This document shows positions 16,987-29,661 of a DNA stretch of 64,000 bases, in pieces. The notes beneath the pieces are model-generated. The model did no database searches. It worked only from the letters and a program-made list of their open reading frames with translations, and had not been told where the DNA came from. The first letter of the stretch is position 1. The number at the start of each line of letters is the position of its first letter. The stretch is from Luteibacter sp. dw_328 (lineage in GTDB: Bacteria; Pseudomonadota; Gammaproteobacteria; Xanthomonadales; Rhodanobacteraceae), in contig NZ_JAAVUW010000003.1 of NCBI RefSeq assembly GCF_018449605.1, positions 1-64,000 of the forward strand, read 5' to 3'. Position numbers and translations under genes: made by a program.

Positions 16987-17862
16987 ATGAATGACGCAAC
17001 CGCCACGTTCACCGCGCTACGCCCGCGCCTGCAAGGCATTGCTTATCGGATGCTCGGCTCGATCTCCGAGTCCGAAGATGTCGTGCAGGATGTGTGGATC
17101 AGCTGGAACGAAGCCAATCAGGCCTCGATCGACAACGCCGAGGCTTGGCTGGTGACCACCACCACCCGGCGCTCGATCGACCGCCTGCGGGCGGCGAAGG
17201 CGCGTCGGGAACACTACGCGGGCATCTGGTTGCCGGAGCCGGTCATGACGGAAGATTCTCGTTCGCCGGAATCCCTCCAGGAACTGGCCAGCGACGTGTC
17301 GATCGCTTTCCTCTTTCTGCTCGAACGCCTCACCCCCGAGGCCCGGGCCGCCTTCATCCTGCGCGAAGTCCTCGACTCGGACTACCCTGAAATCGCAAAG
17401 ACCCTGGGAAAGACCGAAGCGGCCTGCCGGCAGCTCGTCCACCGCGCCAAGGACCAGGTTCGCGACGAGCGTCCTCGCCAGTCGGTGACGCCGGCCACCC
17501 ATCGCGACCTGATGCACCGCTTTGCCAGCGCCCTCTCCGCGGGCGACTTCCCCGCAATACGCTCCATGCTCGCGGCCGATGCCGTGCTCATGGGCGACGG
17601 TGGCGGCAAGGTCAACAGCTTCCCGAAACCCATGGTCGGCGGCCAGCGCATCGCCCAACTCTTTTACGCGGCCAACCTTCGCTACAAGTACGGCCTGCGC
17701 CTGGAACTGGCGACCATCAACGGCGAGGCGTCGCTGCTGCGGTTCCTCAACGGTGCCCTGGAATCGGTGCAGACCTACGTCGTCGACGGCGAGCACATCA
17801 CCCAGATCCTCATACAGCGCAATCCCGACAAGCTCGAGCGCATCCTGCAAGCCCTGCATTGA
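16987..17862 (+). CDS. ECF41-family RNA polymerase sigma factor (SigJ-like)
   Basis: 291-residue alternative sigma factor. Region 2 is at about residues 10-75 and region 4 at about 105-165 (ERLTPEARAAFILREVLDSD). A fused C-terminal SnoaL/NTF2-like domain spans about 170-285 and replaces an anti-sigma factor. Diagnostic ECF41 motifs are present: WLPEP in the linker (GIWLPEPVMTED) and DGGGK in the C-terminal domain (MGDGGGKVNS). The C-terminal domain both tethers and inhibits activity in this family. The inducing signal is unknown. Its own promoter carries the ECF41 consensus. Confidence 0.93.
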   Translation: MNDATATFTALRPRLQGIAYRMLGSISESEDVVQDVWISWNEANQASIDNAEAWLVTTTTRRSIDRLRAAKARREHYAGIWLPEPVMTEDSRSPESLQELASDVSIAFLFLLERLTPEARAAFILREVLDSDYPEIAKTLGKTEAACRQLVHRAKDQVRDERPRQSVTPATHRDLMHRFASALSAGDFPAIRSMLAADAVLMGDGGGKVNSFPKPMVGGQRIAQLFYAANLRYKYGLRLELATINGEASLLRFLNGALESVQTYVVDGEHITQILIQRNPDKLERILQALH

Positions 17863-17877
17863 CCCTCACCCCGCTCG

Positions 17878-17947
17878 GTAGGAGCCGATTTATCGGCGAT
17901 GGGTGGTGCGACACGGTTAGGGATCGCCGATGAATCGGCTTCTACAG
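17878..17947. repeat. REP-like palindromic repeat pair
   Basis: GTAGGAGCCGATTTATCGGCG and inverted GCCGATGAATCGGCTTCTAC, between the convergent ECF41 and greA genes. Confidence 0.85.
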
Positions 17948-17954
17948 AAAGCAA

Positions 17955-17979
17955 AAAGCCCCTCGCAGAGGGGCTTTTC
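17955..17979 (-). terminator. Intrinsic terminator of the carAB-greA operon
   Basis: AAAAGCCCCTC, GCA, GAGGGGCTTTT: an 11-bp perfect stem just past greA. T-rich tails exist on both strands, so it may work bidirectionally against the convergent ECF41 gene. Confidence 0.88.
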
Positions 17980-18000
17980 TCGTCAGCATGCAGCCAGCGA

Positions 18001-18476
18001 TCAGCTGTAGCGGACTTTCTCGATCGAGTAGGTCTTCACGCCATTAGGAGCGGTGAAATCGAACTCATCGCCTTCGCTCTTGCCGATAAGGGCGCGAGCG
18101 ATCGGCGAGGACACCGCGATCAGACCCTTCTTGATGTCGGCCTCGACGTCGCCGACGATCTGGTAGGTCACGGCGGTATCGGTATCGACGTCGATCAGGT
18201 CGACGATGGCGCCGAAGACGATGCGCGTACCGACAGTCAGGCGTTCGGTGTCGATGATCTCGGAGTTCGACAACGCCGCTTCCAGCTCAGCGATACGCCC
18301 CTCGTTGAAACCGTGTTCCTCGCGGGCAGCGTGGTACTCGGCGTTCTCCTTGAGGTCACCATGCGCACGCGCCTCCGCCACCGCGGCGATGATCGCCTGG
18401 CGCTTCGGGCCCTTCATGTGCTCCAGTTCGAGGCGCAGACGATCGGCGCCCTTCTGGGTCATGGGAGGACGGCTGC

Positions 18477-18480
<4 letters not shown>
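18001..18480 (-). CDS. greA: Transcription elongation factor GreA
   Basis: 159-residue factor that rescues backtracked RNA polymerase by stimulating transcript cleavage. The N-terminal coiled coil has the acidic tip (around [20 protein letters not shown] to [17 protein letters not shown]), and the C-terminal FKBP-like domain ends YSIEKVRYS. Its ATG overlaps the carB stop by 4 nt, as in other xanthomonads (carA-carB-greA). Confidence 0.96.
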
Positions 18481-21704
<3,224 letters not shown>

Positions 21705-21756
21705 GGTTTCTCTCGCGAATCGAAGCGGATGGTTGAGTGAGGGGGCTAGCTGCGCG

Positions 21757-22899
21757 TCAGGACGCGCGCTTGGCCTTGTGCTCTTCCATCGAGGCGATGA
21801 ACGTGTCGAACAGGTAGCCGACGTCTTCGGGACCCGGGCTGGCTTCCGGATGGCCCTGGAAGCAGAAGGCCGGCCGATCCGTCAGCGCGAAGCCCTGCAG
21901 GGAACCGTCGAACAGCGAGGTATGCGTCACGCGGACGTTCGCCGGAAGCGTCTCCGCGTCCACCGCGAAGCCGTGGTTCTGCGAGCTGATCAGCACGCGG
22001 CCGGTGTCGAGGTCCTTCACCGGATGGTTCGCTCCGTGGTGGCCGAACTTCATCTTCAGCGTCTTCGCGCCGATGGCCAGCGCGAGGATCTGGTGACCCA
22101 GGCAGATGCCGAACAACGGAATCTTCGTTTCGAGGATCTGCTTCGTCGCTTCGATCGCGTAGTCGCAGGCTGCCGGGTCGCCCGGGCCGTTGGCGAGGAA
22201 GATGCCGTCCGGGTTCATGGCGAGCACTTCCGAGGCCGGCGTCTGCGCAGGCACCACGGTTATGTCGACGCCGCGGTGGGCGAGCAGGCGCAGGATGTTC
22301 TGCTTCACGCCGTAGTCGTAGGCCACCACGCGGAATTTCTTCGGTGCGTTGAAGAAGGCCTGCTTGTCGAGGTCGTACGTGCCCTCGCTCCACTGGTAGG
22401 TCTTCGTGGTGCTGACCACCTTGGCCAGATCCATGCCGTTGAGGCCCGGGAAGGCCTTCGCCTTGGCCACGGCGGCGTCCACGTCGATGGCGTCACCGGC
22501 GACGAGGCAGCCGTTCAGCGCGCCCTTCTCCCGAAGGATGCGCGTGAGGCGGCGCGTGTCGATACCGGCGATGGCCACGACGTTGTGGCGCGCGAGGTAG
22601 TGCGGCAGCGGCTCGGTGCTACGCCAGTTACTGGCCAGGCGCGGCACATCGCGCACGATCAGGCCCGCCGCGTGAACGCGGTCGGCCTCGACGTCGACGT
22701 CGTTGGTGCCGGTGTTGCCAATATGGGGGTACGTCAGGGTGACGAGCTGGCGGGAGTAGGACGGGTCGGTCAGGATTTCCTGATAACCGGTCATGGCGGT
22801 GTTGAACACCACCTCGCCAATCGTTTCGCCTCGTGCACCGACCGAGTGGCCGTGAAAAACGCTGCCGTCTTCGAGAGCAAGCAGAGCAGGAGTACGCAT
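21757..22899 (-). CDS. carA: Carbamoyl-phosphate synthase small subunit
   Basis: 380-residue glutamine amidotransferase subunit. The class I GATase triad is intact: Cys in [11 protein letters not shown], and His/Glu in [12 protein letters not shown] chose the ATG at 22899 ([17 protein letters not shown]), which fits the family N terminus; the longer reading from 22935 adds unrelated residues. A sigma-70 promoter lies about 93 bp upstream, leaving a leader of about 85 nt that could hold arginine or pyrimidine control, though I see no clear attenuator. Confidence 0.96.
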   Translation of the reverse strand: MRTPALLALEDGSVFHGHSVGARGETIGEVVFNTAMTGYQEILTDPSYSRQLVTLTYPHIGNTGTNDVDVEADRVHAAGLIVRDVPRLASNWRSTEPLPHYLARHNVVAIAGIDTRRLTRILREKGALNGCLVAGDAIDVDAAVAKAKAFPGLNGMDLAKVVSTTKTYQWSEGTYDLDKQAFFNAPKKFRVVAYDYGVKQNILRLLAHRGVDITVVPAQTPASEVLAMNPDGIFLANGPGDPAACDYAIEATKQILETKIPLFGICLGHQILALAIGAKTLKMKFGHHGANHPVKDLDTGRVLISSQNHGFAVDAETLPANVRVTHTSLFDGSLQGFALTDRPAFCFQGHPEASPGPEDVGYLFDTFIASMEEHKAKRAS

Positions 22900-22991
22900 G
22901 GGATGGGCCGCCTTCAGGTGCAGCAAAGCCCGCAAGCCTGCTTTAAGCGGCTCGTGGGCCTTGGGGATAAGGGATCATTGGGCGGGTATGA

Positions 22992-23020
22992 ATGATAGGT
23001 GTGAAGGCGCGTTTTGTCCA
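22992..23020 (-). promoter_or_regulatory. Sigma-70 promoter of carAB-greA
   Basis: TGGACA and TATCAT on the minus strand with a 17-nt spacer. Confidence 0.7.
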
Positions 23021-23056
23021 TCGGAAAACCGTGAACGGCCTCGTAGGAAAATATCG

Positions 23057-23084
23057 CTGGCAACCCTGCCTGACACGATACAAT
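23057..23084 (+). promoter_or_regulatory. Possible sigma-70 promoter of the 2OG oxygenase gene
   Basis: CTGGCA, 16 nt, TACAAT, ending 33 bp before the ATG at 23118. Good -10, weak -35. Confidence 0.5.
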
Positions 23085-23117
23085 GATGCCCGAGGTACTT
23101 AGCCGAGATCCGCCCGC

Positions 23118-23801
23118 ATGCTGCTCGACCCCGCCCGACTGGAGCGTCCCGACACCGACATCCGGCATGAGCCGTTTTCGTTCATGATCGCGCACGGTCA
23201 GTTACCGGACGAATCGCGCAACGATCTCGACCGCGACTTCCCCCAATACACCAGCGCCGGGTTCTTCCCGTACGACGCCAGCGACTGCGGTCCGTCCGTG
23301 AACGAGCTGGTCGCGCAGATGACGTCGCGGGCGTTTTCCTCGGCCATCGGGCGCCATCTGGGCATTCCGGGCCTGGAGGACTACCCCACCCTGGTCACCC
23401 TGTGCCGGCTACTCAACAAGCGCCACGGCACCATCCACACCGACAGCAAGTCCAAGATCGCCACCGCGCTGATCTACCTCAACCCGATGTGGCCGGACAC
23501 CAGTGACGGCTGCCTGCGCTTCCTGGCCTCCATCGACAATATCGACAACACCGTGGCGCCGGAGCTCAAGCCGCTTTATGGCGAGTTTGCCGTGTTCCGT
23601 CGCTCGGAGAATTCCTTCCACGGCCACCTGCCTTATGAAGGCGAGCGCCGGGTCATCCAGGTCGCCTGGCTGACCTCCGAGGAGGAAAAAACCCGCAAGA
23701 CCAAGCGAGGCAAGTTCTCCCGAGTGTTCAAGAAGATCTTCGGCAAGCTGGACCGCCAGCACGGCGCCGGCCGCGACCGCAGCGCCTCCCACCCGGACTG
23801 A
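23118..23801 (+). CDS. 2-oxoglutarate/Fe(II)-dependent oxygenase
   Basis: 227-residue double-stranded beta-helix oxygenase of the prolyl-hydroxylase-like group. The iron facial triad is visible: HTD in GTIHTDSKSKIATALIYLNP (about residues 106-125), and the distal His in SENSFHGHLPY. The 2OG-binding Arg follows in EGERRVIQV. The C terminus (about residues 193-227) is strongly basic and probably disordered. Substrate unknown; homologues beside housekeeping genes are often called SM-20-like. It is divergent from carA and sits between carA and dapB, which are adjacent in many relatives. Confidence 0.85.
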   Translation: MLLDPARLERPDTDIRHEPFSFMIAHGQLPDESRNDLDRDFPQYTSAGFFPYDASDCGPSVNELVAQMTSRAFSSAIGRHLGIPGLEDYPTLVTLCRLLNKRHGTIHTDSKSKIATALIYLNPMWPDTSDGCLRFLASIDNIDNTVAPELKPLYGEFAVFRRSENSFHGHLPYEGERRVIQVAWLTSEEEKTRKTKRGKFSRVFKKIFGKLDRQHGAGRDRSASHPD

Positions 23802-23815
23802 CCGACCGAGCCCCT

Positions 23816-23942
23816 GTGGGAGCCGCCCCTGTGGGAGGAGCCCCTGTGGGAGGAGCCCCTGTGGGAGCCGCTTCAGCGGCGATCCCGCGTCAGCGGGCAA
23901 GGCTCCCGCACCCCCATTCGCCGCTGAAGCGGCTCCCACAGG
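23816..23942. repeat. Composite REP element with short tandem repeats
   Basis: CTGTGGGAGCCG is followed by tandem CCCCTGTGGGAGGAG units, then a full inverted pair of the CGCTTCAGCGGCG variant, and two copies of AGGGTGCAAACA. It looks like repeated slippage at the outer arm of a REP unit. Confidence 0.8.
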
Positions 23943-24033
23943 GTGCAAACAGGGTGCAAACACATCCTGCAAACACAGCCCGCAAATGCGTCTCACCGAA
24001 TCCTCGAACGCGTGTTAACATCCGCGCCGAAGT

Positions 24034-24160
24034 CATTGGGGAGTAGCCATCCTCTACCCCGAGGAGTTCGCGTCAACACACTTGGTGGCCTCGCGCCCCA
24101 TGGCGCGAACGGCACAGCGCCCGGAGAGTGCGCTGCCCGCCCGGCGAGACCTTTGGCCAG
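24034..24160 (+). ncRNA. yybP-ykoY (Mn2+-sensing) riboswitch
   Basis: The conserved blocks of this class occur in order: TTGGGGAGTAGCC at 24036, GCGTCAACACACTTGG at 24070, and GCGAGACCTTTGGCC at 24143. They stand directly upstream of a cation-exchanger gene. The family senses Mn2+ and switches on Mn exporters. The aptamer is followed by a 13-bp stem just before the start codon, the likely expression platform. Confidence 0.93.
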
Positions 24161-24175
24161 CGACATGCTTACCCG

Positions 24176-24226
24176 GGCCGGGCGAGCGGTGTTGCTGCGC
24201 CATCGGTATATCTCGCTCGCCCGGCC
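24176..24226 (+). promoter_or_regulatory. Expression-platform hairpin of the riboswitch
   Basis: GGCCGGGCGAGCG pairs perfectly with CGCTCGCCCGGCC, 25 nt apart, ending 11 nt before the ATG. No T run follows, so control of ribosome access is more likely than intrinsic termination. Confidence 0.65.
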
Positions 24227-24237
24227 TTAGATAAAAC

Positions 24238-25248
24238 ATGCTGCTGACATGCTTTCTATTCCTGGTTTCGGCCGGGGCTATCTATTTCGCCTGCGAATAC
24301 TTCGTCAACGGCGTCGAATGGTTCGGGCGCAAGCTCAACCTCGGCGCCACGGCGACCGGCACGGTGCTTGCCGCCTTCGGTACCGCCCTGCCGGAAAGCG
24401 CGGTGACCTTCGTTGCCGTCATGTTCGGCAAGACCCCCGAAGCAAAGGACATCGGTGTCGGCGCCGCCCTCGGCGGTCCGCTGGTGCTTGCAACGATCGC
24501 CTATGCCGTGGTCGGATTCGCTTTATATGCGGGCCGTAAACGACTGAAAAGACCCGACTTACGGGTGCGCGTGGACAATAAGCGGCTGGCCAGGGACCAG
24601 TCCTGGTTTCTGGCGATCTTCGTGGTCAAGGTGGGCCTGGGCCTCGTGGCCTTCGCATGGAAGCCCTGGCTCGGCGTGCTCTTTCTGCTCGCCTACGTCG
24701 CCTATGTGTGGCGGGAAATGCGTGACGACACCAGCGCGCCCGAGGGCGAGGATGAGCTCGAGCCCCTCACCTTCCGTCCCCACGAAGCCAATCCGTCGAT
24801 GAACTGGGTGATGCTGCAGACGGGCCTGGCGCTGGTCGTTATCGCCATCGCCTCGCGCACCTTCGTCTGGCAGCTGGAAGCGTTCGGCGAGTTCTTCCAC
24901 CTGTCGCCGCATATCGTCGCCCTGGTGTTGAGCCCGGTCGCCACCGAGTTGCCGGAGACGGTCAACGCGTTGATCTGGGTGCGGCAGGGCAAGGAGCGAC
25001 TGGCCCTGGCGAACATCTCGGGCGCCATGATGATCCAGGCGACGATTCCGAGTTCGTTGGCGCTGTTCGCCACCCCGTGGCTGTTCGATACGCCGCTGAT
25101 CGTGGCCGGCGCCATCACCATGGTCGCGGTGATCGCACTGTGGGCGATGTTCCGCCGGGGGGCCGTGGAAGCCCGCTGGCTGATGCCGATTGGCGGACTT
25201 TATGGCGTGTTCGCGTTGTTTGTCGGTTGGTGGTTCGGCACCCACTGA
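24238..25248 (+). CDS. CaCA-superfamily cation exchanger, probable Mn2+ exporter
   Basis: 336-residue inner-membrane protein with two inverted halves. Each half has the alpha-repeat acidic motif: FGTALPESAVTFVAVMFG at about residues 46-63, and SPVATELPETVNALIWV near 235-251. About 10 helices, with a charged cytosolic loop (about residues 155-185). The family usually moves Ca2+ against Na+ or H+, but the Mn2+ riboswitch directly upstream argues for manganese efflux here. The start codon lies 11 nt after a stable hairpin and has no strong Shine-Dalgarno sequence. Confidence 0.85.
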   Translation: MLLTCFLFLVSAGAIYFACEYFVNGVEWFGRKLNLGATATGTVLAAFGTALPESAVTFVAVMFGKTPEAKDIGVGAALGGPLVLATIAYAVVGFALYAGRKRLKRPDLRVRVDNKRLARDQSWFLAIFVVKVGLGLVAFAWKPWLGVLFLLAYVAYVWREMRDDTSAPEGEDELEPLTFRPHEANPSMNWVMLQTGLALVVIAIASRTFVWQLEAFGEFFHLSPHIVALVLSPVATELPETVNALIWVRQGKERLALANISGAMMIQATIPSSLALFATPWLFDTPLIVAGAITMVAVIALWAMFRRGAVEARWLMPIGGLYGVFALFVGWWFGTH

Positions 25249-25264
25249 CGGGCTTACAACCCCC

Positions 25265-25347
25265 TGTGGGAGCCGATTCATCGGCGATTGGGTGCTAGCG
25301 ACAGCCCAGCCCGCTGCCGCGGGATCGCCGATGAATCGGCTCCTACA
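25265..25347. repeat. REP-like palindromic repeat pair
   Basis: TGTGGGAGCCGATTCATCGG and inverted GCCGATGAATCGGCTCCTAC, between the convergent exporter and dapB genes. Confidence 0.85.
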
Positions 25348-25397
25348 ACCGCTTATGGCGACCTGGGATCTCCGGCGTGCCGTTTCCAGCGGGGCTC

Positions 25398-26192
25398 TTA
25401 CATCTTGCTGGTGATGACGTCTTCGATGGACCAGGAGCCGGGCGCACGCCCGGCGATCCAGTTCGCGGCTTCCAGCGCACCGCGCGCAAAGATCGATCGA
25501 TCCGTCGCCCGGTGACCCAGTTCGATCCGCTCGCCCTGCCCCATCAGCAGCGCCTGGTGCTCGCCGACGATGTCGCCGCCGCGTACGACGGCGAAACCGA
25601 TCGTGCCGTTCTTGCGTGCACCGGGACGGCCTTCGCGCGAATATACCGCCAGCTCCTCCAACGTCGCTCCGCGTCCCGCGGCCGCCGCTTGGCCGAGAGC
25701 GAGCGCCGTACCGGAGGGAGCGTCTTCCTTCCGTCCGTGGTGCGCTTCGATGATGTCGAGGTCCCAGCCTGGCAGTGCCGCGGCGGCTTCGCGCAGCAGA
25801 CGCGTCAGTACAGCTACGCCGAGGCTGAAGTTGGCGGCACGTAGCACGGCGATACGCTCGGCAGCCTTGGTCAGGCGATCCTCCAGCGCAGGTTCGAGGC
25901 CGGTCGTGCCGGTGACGAGTGAGGCACCCGAAGCTTCACAATAGTCGAGCGCAGCGCCGAGGCCTTCCGGGCCGCTGAAGTCGATGACGACGTCGATATC
26001 GCCCGCGTCGGTCCAGTCGGTGAAGCGCAGCGCGGAGACGTCGCCGAAGGCCGCCTTGCCGATCCGGGGCGATCCCGACGACACGATGGCGCGAACGAGC
26101 TCGAAGCGTTCGTCGCCACGCACGAGTCCGAGCAGCGCAGTGCCCATGCGACCGGAGGCGCCGCTGATGGCGAGACGGGCGGGACGGGTCAT
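25398..26192 (-). CDS. dapB: 4-hydroxy-tetrahydrodipicolinate reductase
   Basis: 264-residue NAD(P)H-dependent reductase in the diaminopimelate/lysine pathway. The Rossmann loop SGASGRMG is at residues 9-16, then GTTG, and the substrate/catalytic motif EAHHGRKEDAPSGTAL is at about 153-168. I chose the ATG at 26192 (MTRPARLAISGASG), matching the family N terminus. It is downstream of dnaJ on the same strand, separated by a REP pair, as in other xanthomonads. Confidence 0.96.
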   Translation of the reverse strand: MTRPARLAISGASGRMGTALLGLVRGDERFELVRAIVSSGSPRIGKAAFGDVSALRFTDWTDAGDIDVVIDFSGPEGLGAALDYCEASGASLVTGTTGLEPALEDRLTKAAERIAVLRAANFSLGVAVLTRLLREAAAALPGWDLDIIEAHHGRKEDAPSGTALALGQAAAAGRGATLEELAVYSREGRPGARKNGTIGFAVVRGGDIVGEHQALLMGQGERIELGHRATDRSIFARGALEAANWIAGRAPGSWSIEDVITSKM

Positions 26193-26271
26193 GGGGCAGC
26201 CTTCTGCGTGCGATGGGAAGGCGAATCGTAGCAGGCGTCCGAAAAGAAAACGGCCCCCACAACGCGACCGT

Positions 26272-26358
26272 TGTAGGAGCCGATTCATCGGCGAAAGCAA
26301 GTTACGACAAGTCATCAAAGCGGCGCTGTGCAGGAATCGCCGATGAATCGGCTCCTAC
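26272..26358. repeat. REP-like palindromic repeat pair
   Basis: TTGTAGGAGCCGATTCATCGG-type unit and inverted GCCGATGAATCGGCTCCTAC, between dnaJ and dapB. Confidence 0.85.
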
Positions 26359-26377
26359 CGAGCGAGGGCGTGGCGAC

Positions 26378-27508
26378 TTACGACGTCACGCGCGACCAGA
26401 AATCCTTTACGCCATCGATGAAGGTCGTCGAGCGCGGCGTGTGCTTGGCCGCATCTTCACCCACAAAGGTGGCCTCGAGCTGCGTGAGCAGTTCGCGCTG
26501 TTCCTTGGTCAGGCGCACTGGCGTTTCGACGACCACGGTGCAGATGAGGTCGCCGGTACCGCCACCGCGGACCGACTTCACACCACGACCGCGCATGCGG
26601 AACTGATGACCGGTCTGCGTCTCGGGCGGCACGCTGACGGGGATCTCGCCTTCGAGCGTGGGCACCATGAGGTCGGTACCGAGCGCTGCCTGGGCGAACC
26701 GGATCGGCACTTCGCAATAGAGGTCGCTGCCGTCGCGCTGGAAGATGGCGTGCTCGCGCACACGCACTTCCACGTAGAGATCGCCGGACGGCGCACCGGC
26801 AGGGCCCGCTTCGCCCTGCCCGGTCAGACGGATGCGATCGCCGTTGTCGACGCCGGCAGGAATCCGCACGGACAGCGTGCGCTCTTCCTCGAGGCGGCCT
26901 TCACCGCGGCACTTCTTGCAGGGCTTGTCGATCTTCTGGCCGGAGCCATGGCAGGTCGGGCAGGCCTGCTGGATGGAGAAGATGCCGTTCTGCATGCGCA
27001 CGCGGCCGTGACCGGCGCAGGTGCTGCACTTGGATACCTTGCCGTCTTCCGAACCCGAGCCATTGCAGTGGTGGCAATTGACCTGGGTGGGGATTTCGAT
27101 CTTCTTCTCGACGCCGAACACGGCTTCCTCGAGATCCAGATCCATCATGTAGCGCAGGTCCGCACCACGACGCGCGCGCTGGCGACCTGCGCCACCGCCG
27201 CCGAAAATGTCGCCAAAGATGTCGCCGAAGATATCGCCGACGTCGCCGAAACCGGCGCCACCGCCACGACCGAACCCGCCGCCCTCGAAGGCCGCGTGTC
27301 CGTGCTGGTCGTACATCGCGCGCTTCTGCGCGTCGGCCAGCACTTCGTAAGCCTCTTTGGCTTCCTTGAATTTGTCGATCGCTTCCGGGTCGTCCGGATT
27401 GCGGTCAGGGTGATACTTCATCGCGACGCGACGAAAGGTCTTCTTGAGGTCGCCCTCGGTCACGGTGCGTTCGACACCGAGAATTTCGTAGTAGTCGCGC
27501 TTGCTCAT
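26378..27508 (-). CDS. dnaJ: Chaperone DnaJ
   Basis: 376-residue Hsp40 co-chaperone that delivers clients to DnaK and stimulates its ATPase. The J domain is at 1-70 with HPD ([10 protein letters not shown]), followed by a Gly/Phe-rich linker. Four zinc repeats are visible: [24 protein letters not shown] and CKKCRGEG. The C-terminal substrate-binding domains follow. Length is standard. It follows dnaK by about 130 bp with a strong hairpin between. Confidence 0.97.
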   Translation of the reverse strand: MSKRDYYEILGVERTVTEGDLKKTFRRVAMKYHPDRNPDDPEAIDKFKEAKEAYEVLADAQKRAMYDQHGHAAFEGGGFGRGGGAGFGDVGDIFGDIFGDIFGGGGAGRQRARRGADLRYMMDLDLEEAVFGVEKKIEIPTQVNCHHCNGSGSEDGKVSKCSTCAGHGRVRMQNGIFSIQQACPTCHGSGQKIDKPCKKCRGEGRLEEERTLSVRIPAGVDNGDRIRLTGQGEAGPAGAPSGDLYVEVRVREHAIFQRDGSDLYCEVPIRFAQAALGTDLMVPTLEGEIPVSVPPETQTGHQFRMRGRGVKSVRGGGTGDLICTVVVETPVRLTKEQRELLTQLEATFVGEDAAKHTPRSTTFIDGVKDFWSRVTS

Positions 27509-27588
27509 GTCACGTGTACTTTCCCTGGACGGACGAACGCACCGACGGGTTGCCCCTCGGCGCGATCGTTCCGGTTAACCGTCGGTAC

Positions 27589-27617
27589 CGCGCCGCGGGC
27601 ATCGAGCCCGCGGCGCG
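27589..27617. other. 12-bp perfect hairpin between dnaK and dnaJ
   Basis: CGCGCCGCGGGC, ATCGA, GCCCGCGGCGCG. No T tract on the coding strand, so more likely an attenuating or 3'-protecting structure that sets dnaJ below dnaK than a full terminator. Confidence 0.55.
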
Positions 27618-27638
27618 TCATTACATGCCGAAGACGAA

Positions 27639-29564
27639 TTACTTCTTCTCGTCCTTGACTTCGGTGAACTCGGCGTCGACCACGTCGTCCGGCTGGGCCG
27701 AACCGCCGCCCGGCGCCGACTGCTGCGCGGTGTCCTGCGCACCACCGGACTGGGCCGCGGCGGAGAGCGCCTGCGCTACCTGCTCGAGGTTGGTGATCTT
27801 CGACTCGATCGCGTCCTTGTCTTCGCCCGCGAGAGCCTTCTCGAGATCGGAGACGGCGCTGTCGATGCCGGCGAGCTGCTCGGCCGGGATCTTGCCGCCG
27901 TGCTCCTTGAGCTGGCTACGCGTGGCATGGACAAGCTGGTCGCCACGGTTACGCGTCTGCACGAGCTCGTGGAACTTCTTGTCTTCTTCGCGGTTCGCTT
28001 CCGCGTCCGCCACCATGCGCTGGACTTCTTCGTCCGAGAGGCCGGAGCCGGCCTTGATCTCGATCTTCTGTTCCTTGCCGGTGTCCTTGTCCTTCGCCGA
28101 CACGTGCAGGATGCCGTTGGCGTCGATGTCGAAGGTCACTTCGATCTGCGGCTGGCCACGCGGCGCCGAACGGATGCCGGAGAGGTCGAACTTGCCCAGC
28201 GACTTGTTCGCATTGGCACGCTCGCGCTCGCCCTGCAGCACGTGCACGGTGACGGCGGTCTGGTTGTCATCAGCGGTCGAGAAGGTCTGCGAGGCCTTGG
28301 TCGGCACCGTGGTGTTCTTATCGATCAGCTTGGTCATCACGCCGCCCATCGTCTCGATACCGAGCGACAGCGGGGTGACGTCGAGCAGGAGGACGTCCTT
28401 GACGGTACCGCCCAGCACGCCACCCTGGATCGCTGCGCCGACGGCGACGGCTTCATCCGGGTTGACGTCCTTGCGCGGCTCGCGGCCGAAGAAGTCCTTC
28501 ACGGCTTCCTGCACCTTGGGCATGCGGGTCTGTCCACCGACGAGGATCACCTCGTGGATGTCCGAGATCTTCAGGCCGGCATCGTTCAGCGCCGTGCGGC
28601 ACGGGTCGATCGTGCCCTTGACCAGGTCTTCCACCAGCGACTCGAGCTTGGCGCGCGTCAGCTTGATGTTGAGATGCTTCGGACCCGAGGCATCGGCCGT
28701 GACGTACGGCAGGTTCACGTCGGTCTGGTGAGCCGAGGAGAGCTCGATCTTCGCGCGCTCGGCGGCGTCCTTCAGGCGCTGCAGGGCGAGCTGATCCTGG
28801 CGCAGGTCGATGCCCTGCTCCTTCTTGAACTCTTCGACGAGGTAATCGATGACGCGGTTATCGAAGTCCTCACCACCGAGGAAGGTGTTGCCGTTGGTGG
28901 ACAGCACTTCGAACTGCTTCTCGCCGTCGACGTTGGCGATCTCGATGATCGAGACGTCGAACGTGCCGCCGCCCAGGTCGTACACGGCGATCTTGCGGTC
29001 GCGCGCGTCCGTCTTGTCCAGGCCATAGGCCAGCGCAGCCGCGGTCGGCTCGTTGATGATGCGCTTGACGTCGAGGCCGGCGATCTTGCCTGCGTCCTTG
29101 GTGGCCTGGCGCTGGCTGTCGTTGAAGTAGGCCGGGACCGTGATGACGGCTTCGGTCACTGCCTCACCGAGGAAGTCCTCGGCGGTCTTCTTCATCTTCA
29201 TCAGCACCTTCGAGGAGATCTCCTGCGGCGCCATCTTCTTGCCGTCGGCGGTCTGCACCCAGGCGTCGCCGTTGTCATGCGCGACGATGCCGTAGGGGAC
29301 CAGCTTCAGGTCTTTCTGGACTTCCGCGTCGGTGAACTTGCGGCCGATGAGGCGCTTGACGGCGTAGAAGGTGTTCTTGGGATTGGTCACGCTCTGGCGC
29401 TTGGCCGGCGCGCCCACGAGGACTTCGTTGTCCTTGGTGAAAGCCACGATGGACGGCGTGGTGCGATCGCCCTCTGCATTCTCGATGACGCGTGCGGTCG
29501 AACCTTCCATCACTGCTACGCAGGAGTTGGTTGTACCGAGGTCGATACCGATGATCTTGCCCAT
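27639..29564 (-). CDS. dnaK: Molecular chaperone DnaK (Hsp70)
   Basis: 641-residue ATP-dependent chaperone. N-terminal ATPase [18 protein letters not shown], the [10 protein letters not shown] phosphate loop at about 195-204, substrate-binding domain from about residue 385, and a lid ending in a Gly/Gln/Pro-rich tail with the [10 protein letters not shown] terminus. I chose the ATG at 29564; a GTG two codons upstream is also possible but too close to the GGAG site. A sigma-32-like promoter sits in the grpE-dnaK gap. Confidence 0.97.
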   Translation of the reverse strand: MGKIIGIDLGTTNSCVAVMEGSTARVIENAEGDRTTPSIVAFTKDNEVLVGAPAKRQSVTNPKNTFYAVKRLIGRKFTDAEVQKDLKLVPYGIVAHDNGDAWVQTADGKKMAPQEISSKVLMKMKKTAEDFLGEAVTEAVITVPAYFNDSQRQATKDAGKIAGLDVKRIINEPTAAALAYGLDKTDARDRKIAVYDLGGGTFDVSIIEIANVDGEKQFEVLSTNGNTFLGGEDFDNRVIDYLVEEFKKEQGIDLRQDQLALQRLKDAAERAKIELSSAHQTDVNLPYVTADASGPKHLNIKLTRAKLESLVEDLVKGTIDPCRTALNDAGLKISDIHEVILVGGQTRMPKVQEAVKDFFGREPRKDVNPDEAVAVGAAIQGGVLGGTVKDVLLLDVTPLSLGIETMGGVMTKLIDKNTTVPTKASQTFSTADDNQTAVTVHVLQGERERANANKSLGKFDLSGIRSAPRGQPQIEVTFDIDANGILHVSAKDKDTGKEQKIEIKAGSGLSDEEVQRMVADAEANREEDKKFHELVQTRNRGDQLVHATRSQLKEHGGKIPAEQLAGIDSAVSDLEKALAGEDKDAIESKITNLEQVAQALSAAAQSGGAQDTAQQSAPGGGSAQPDDVVDAEFTEVKDEKK

Positions 29565-29618
29565 AGTCACGTTGCTCCGAATTTCATGCGGCCCCCGCGG
29601 CCGCGACTGTGTTGGAAA

Positions 29619-29645
29619 ATGGGGGTAACCCCCATCGATTCAATA
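29619..29645 (-). promoter_or_regulatory. Sigma-32 (heat-shock) promoter of dnaK
   Basis: TTGAA, 14 nt, CCCCAT then TT on the minus strand, close to the RpoH consensus and to the arrangement of E. coli dnaK P1. The same bases form a small hairpin ATGGGGG/CCCCCAT. Confidence 0.65.
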
Positions 29646-29661
29646 TCTTTGGTGAAGCTGT

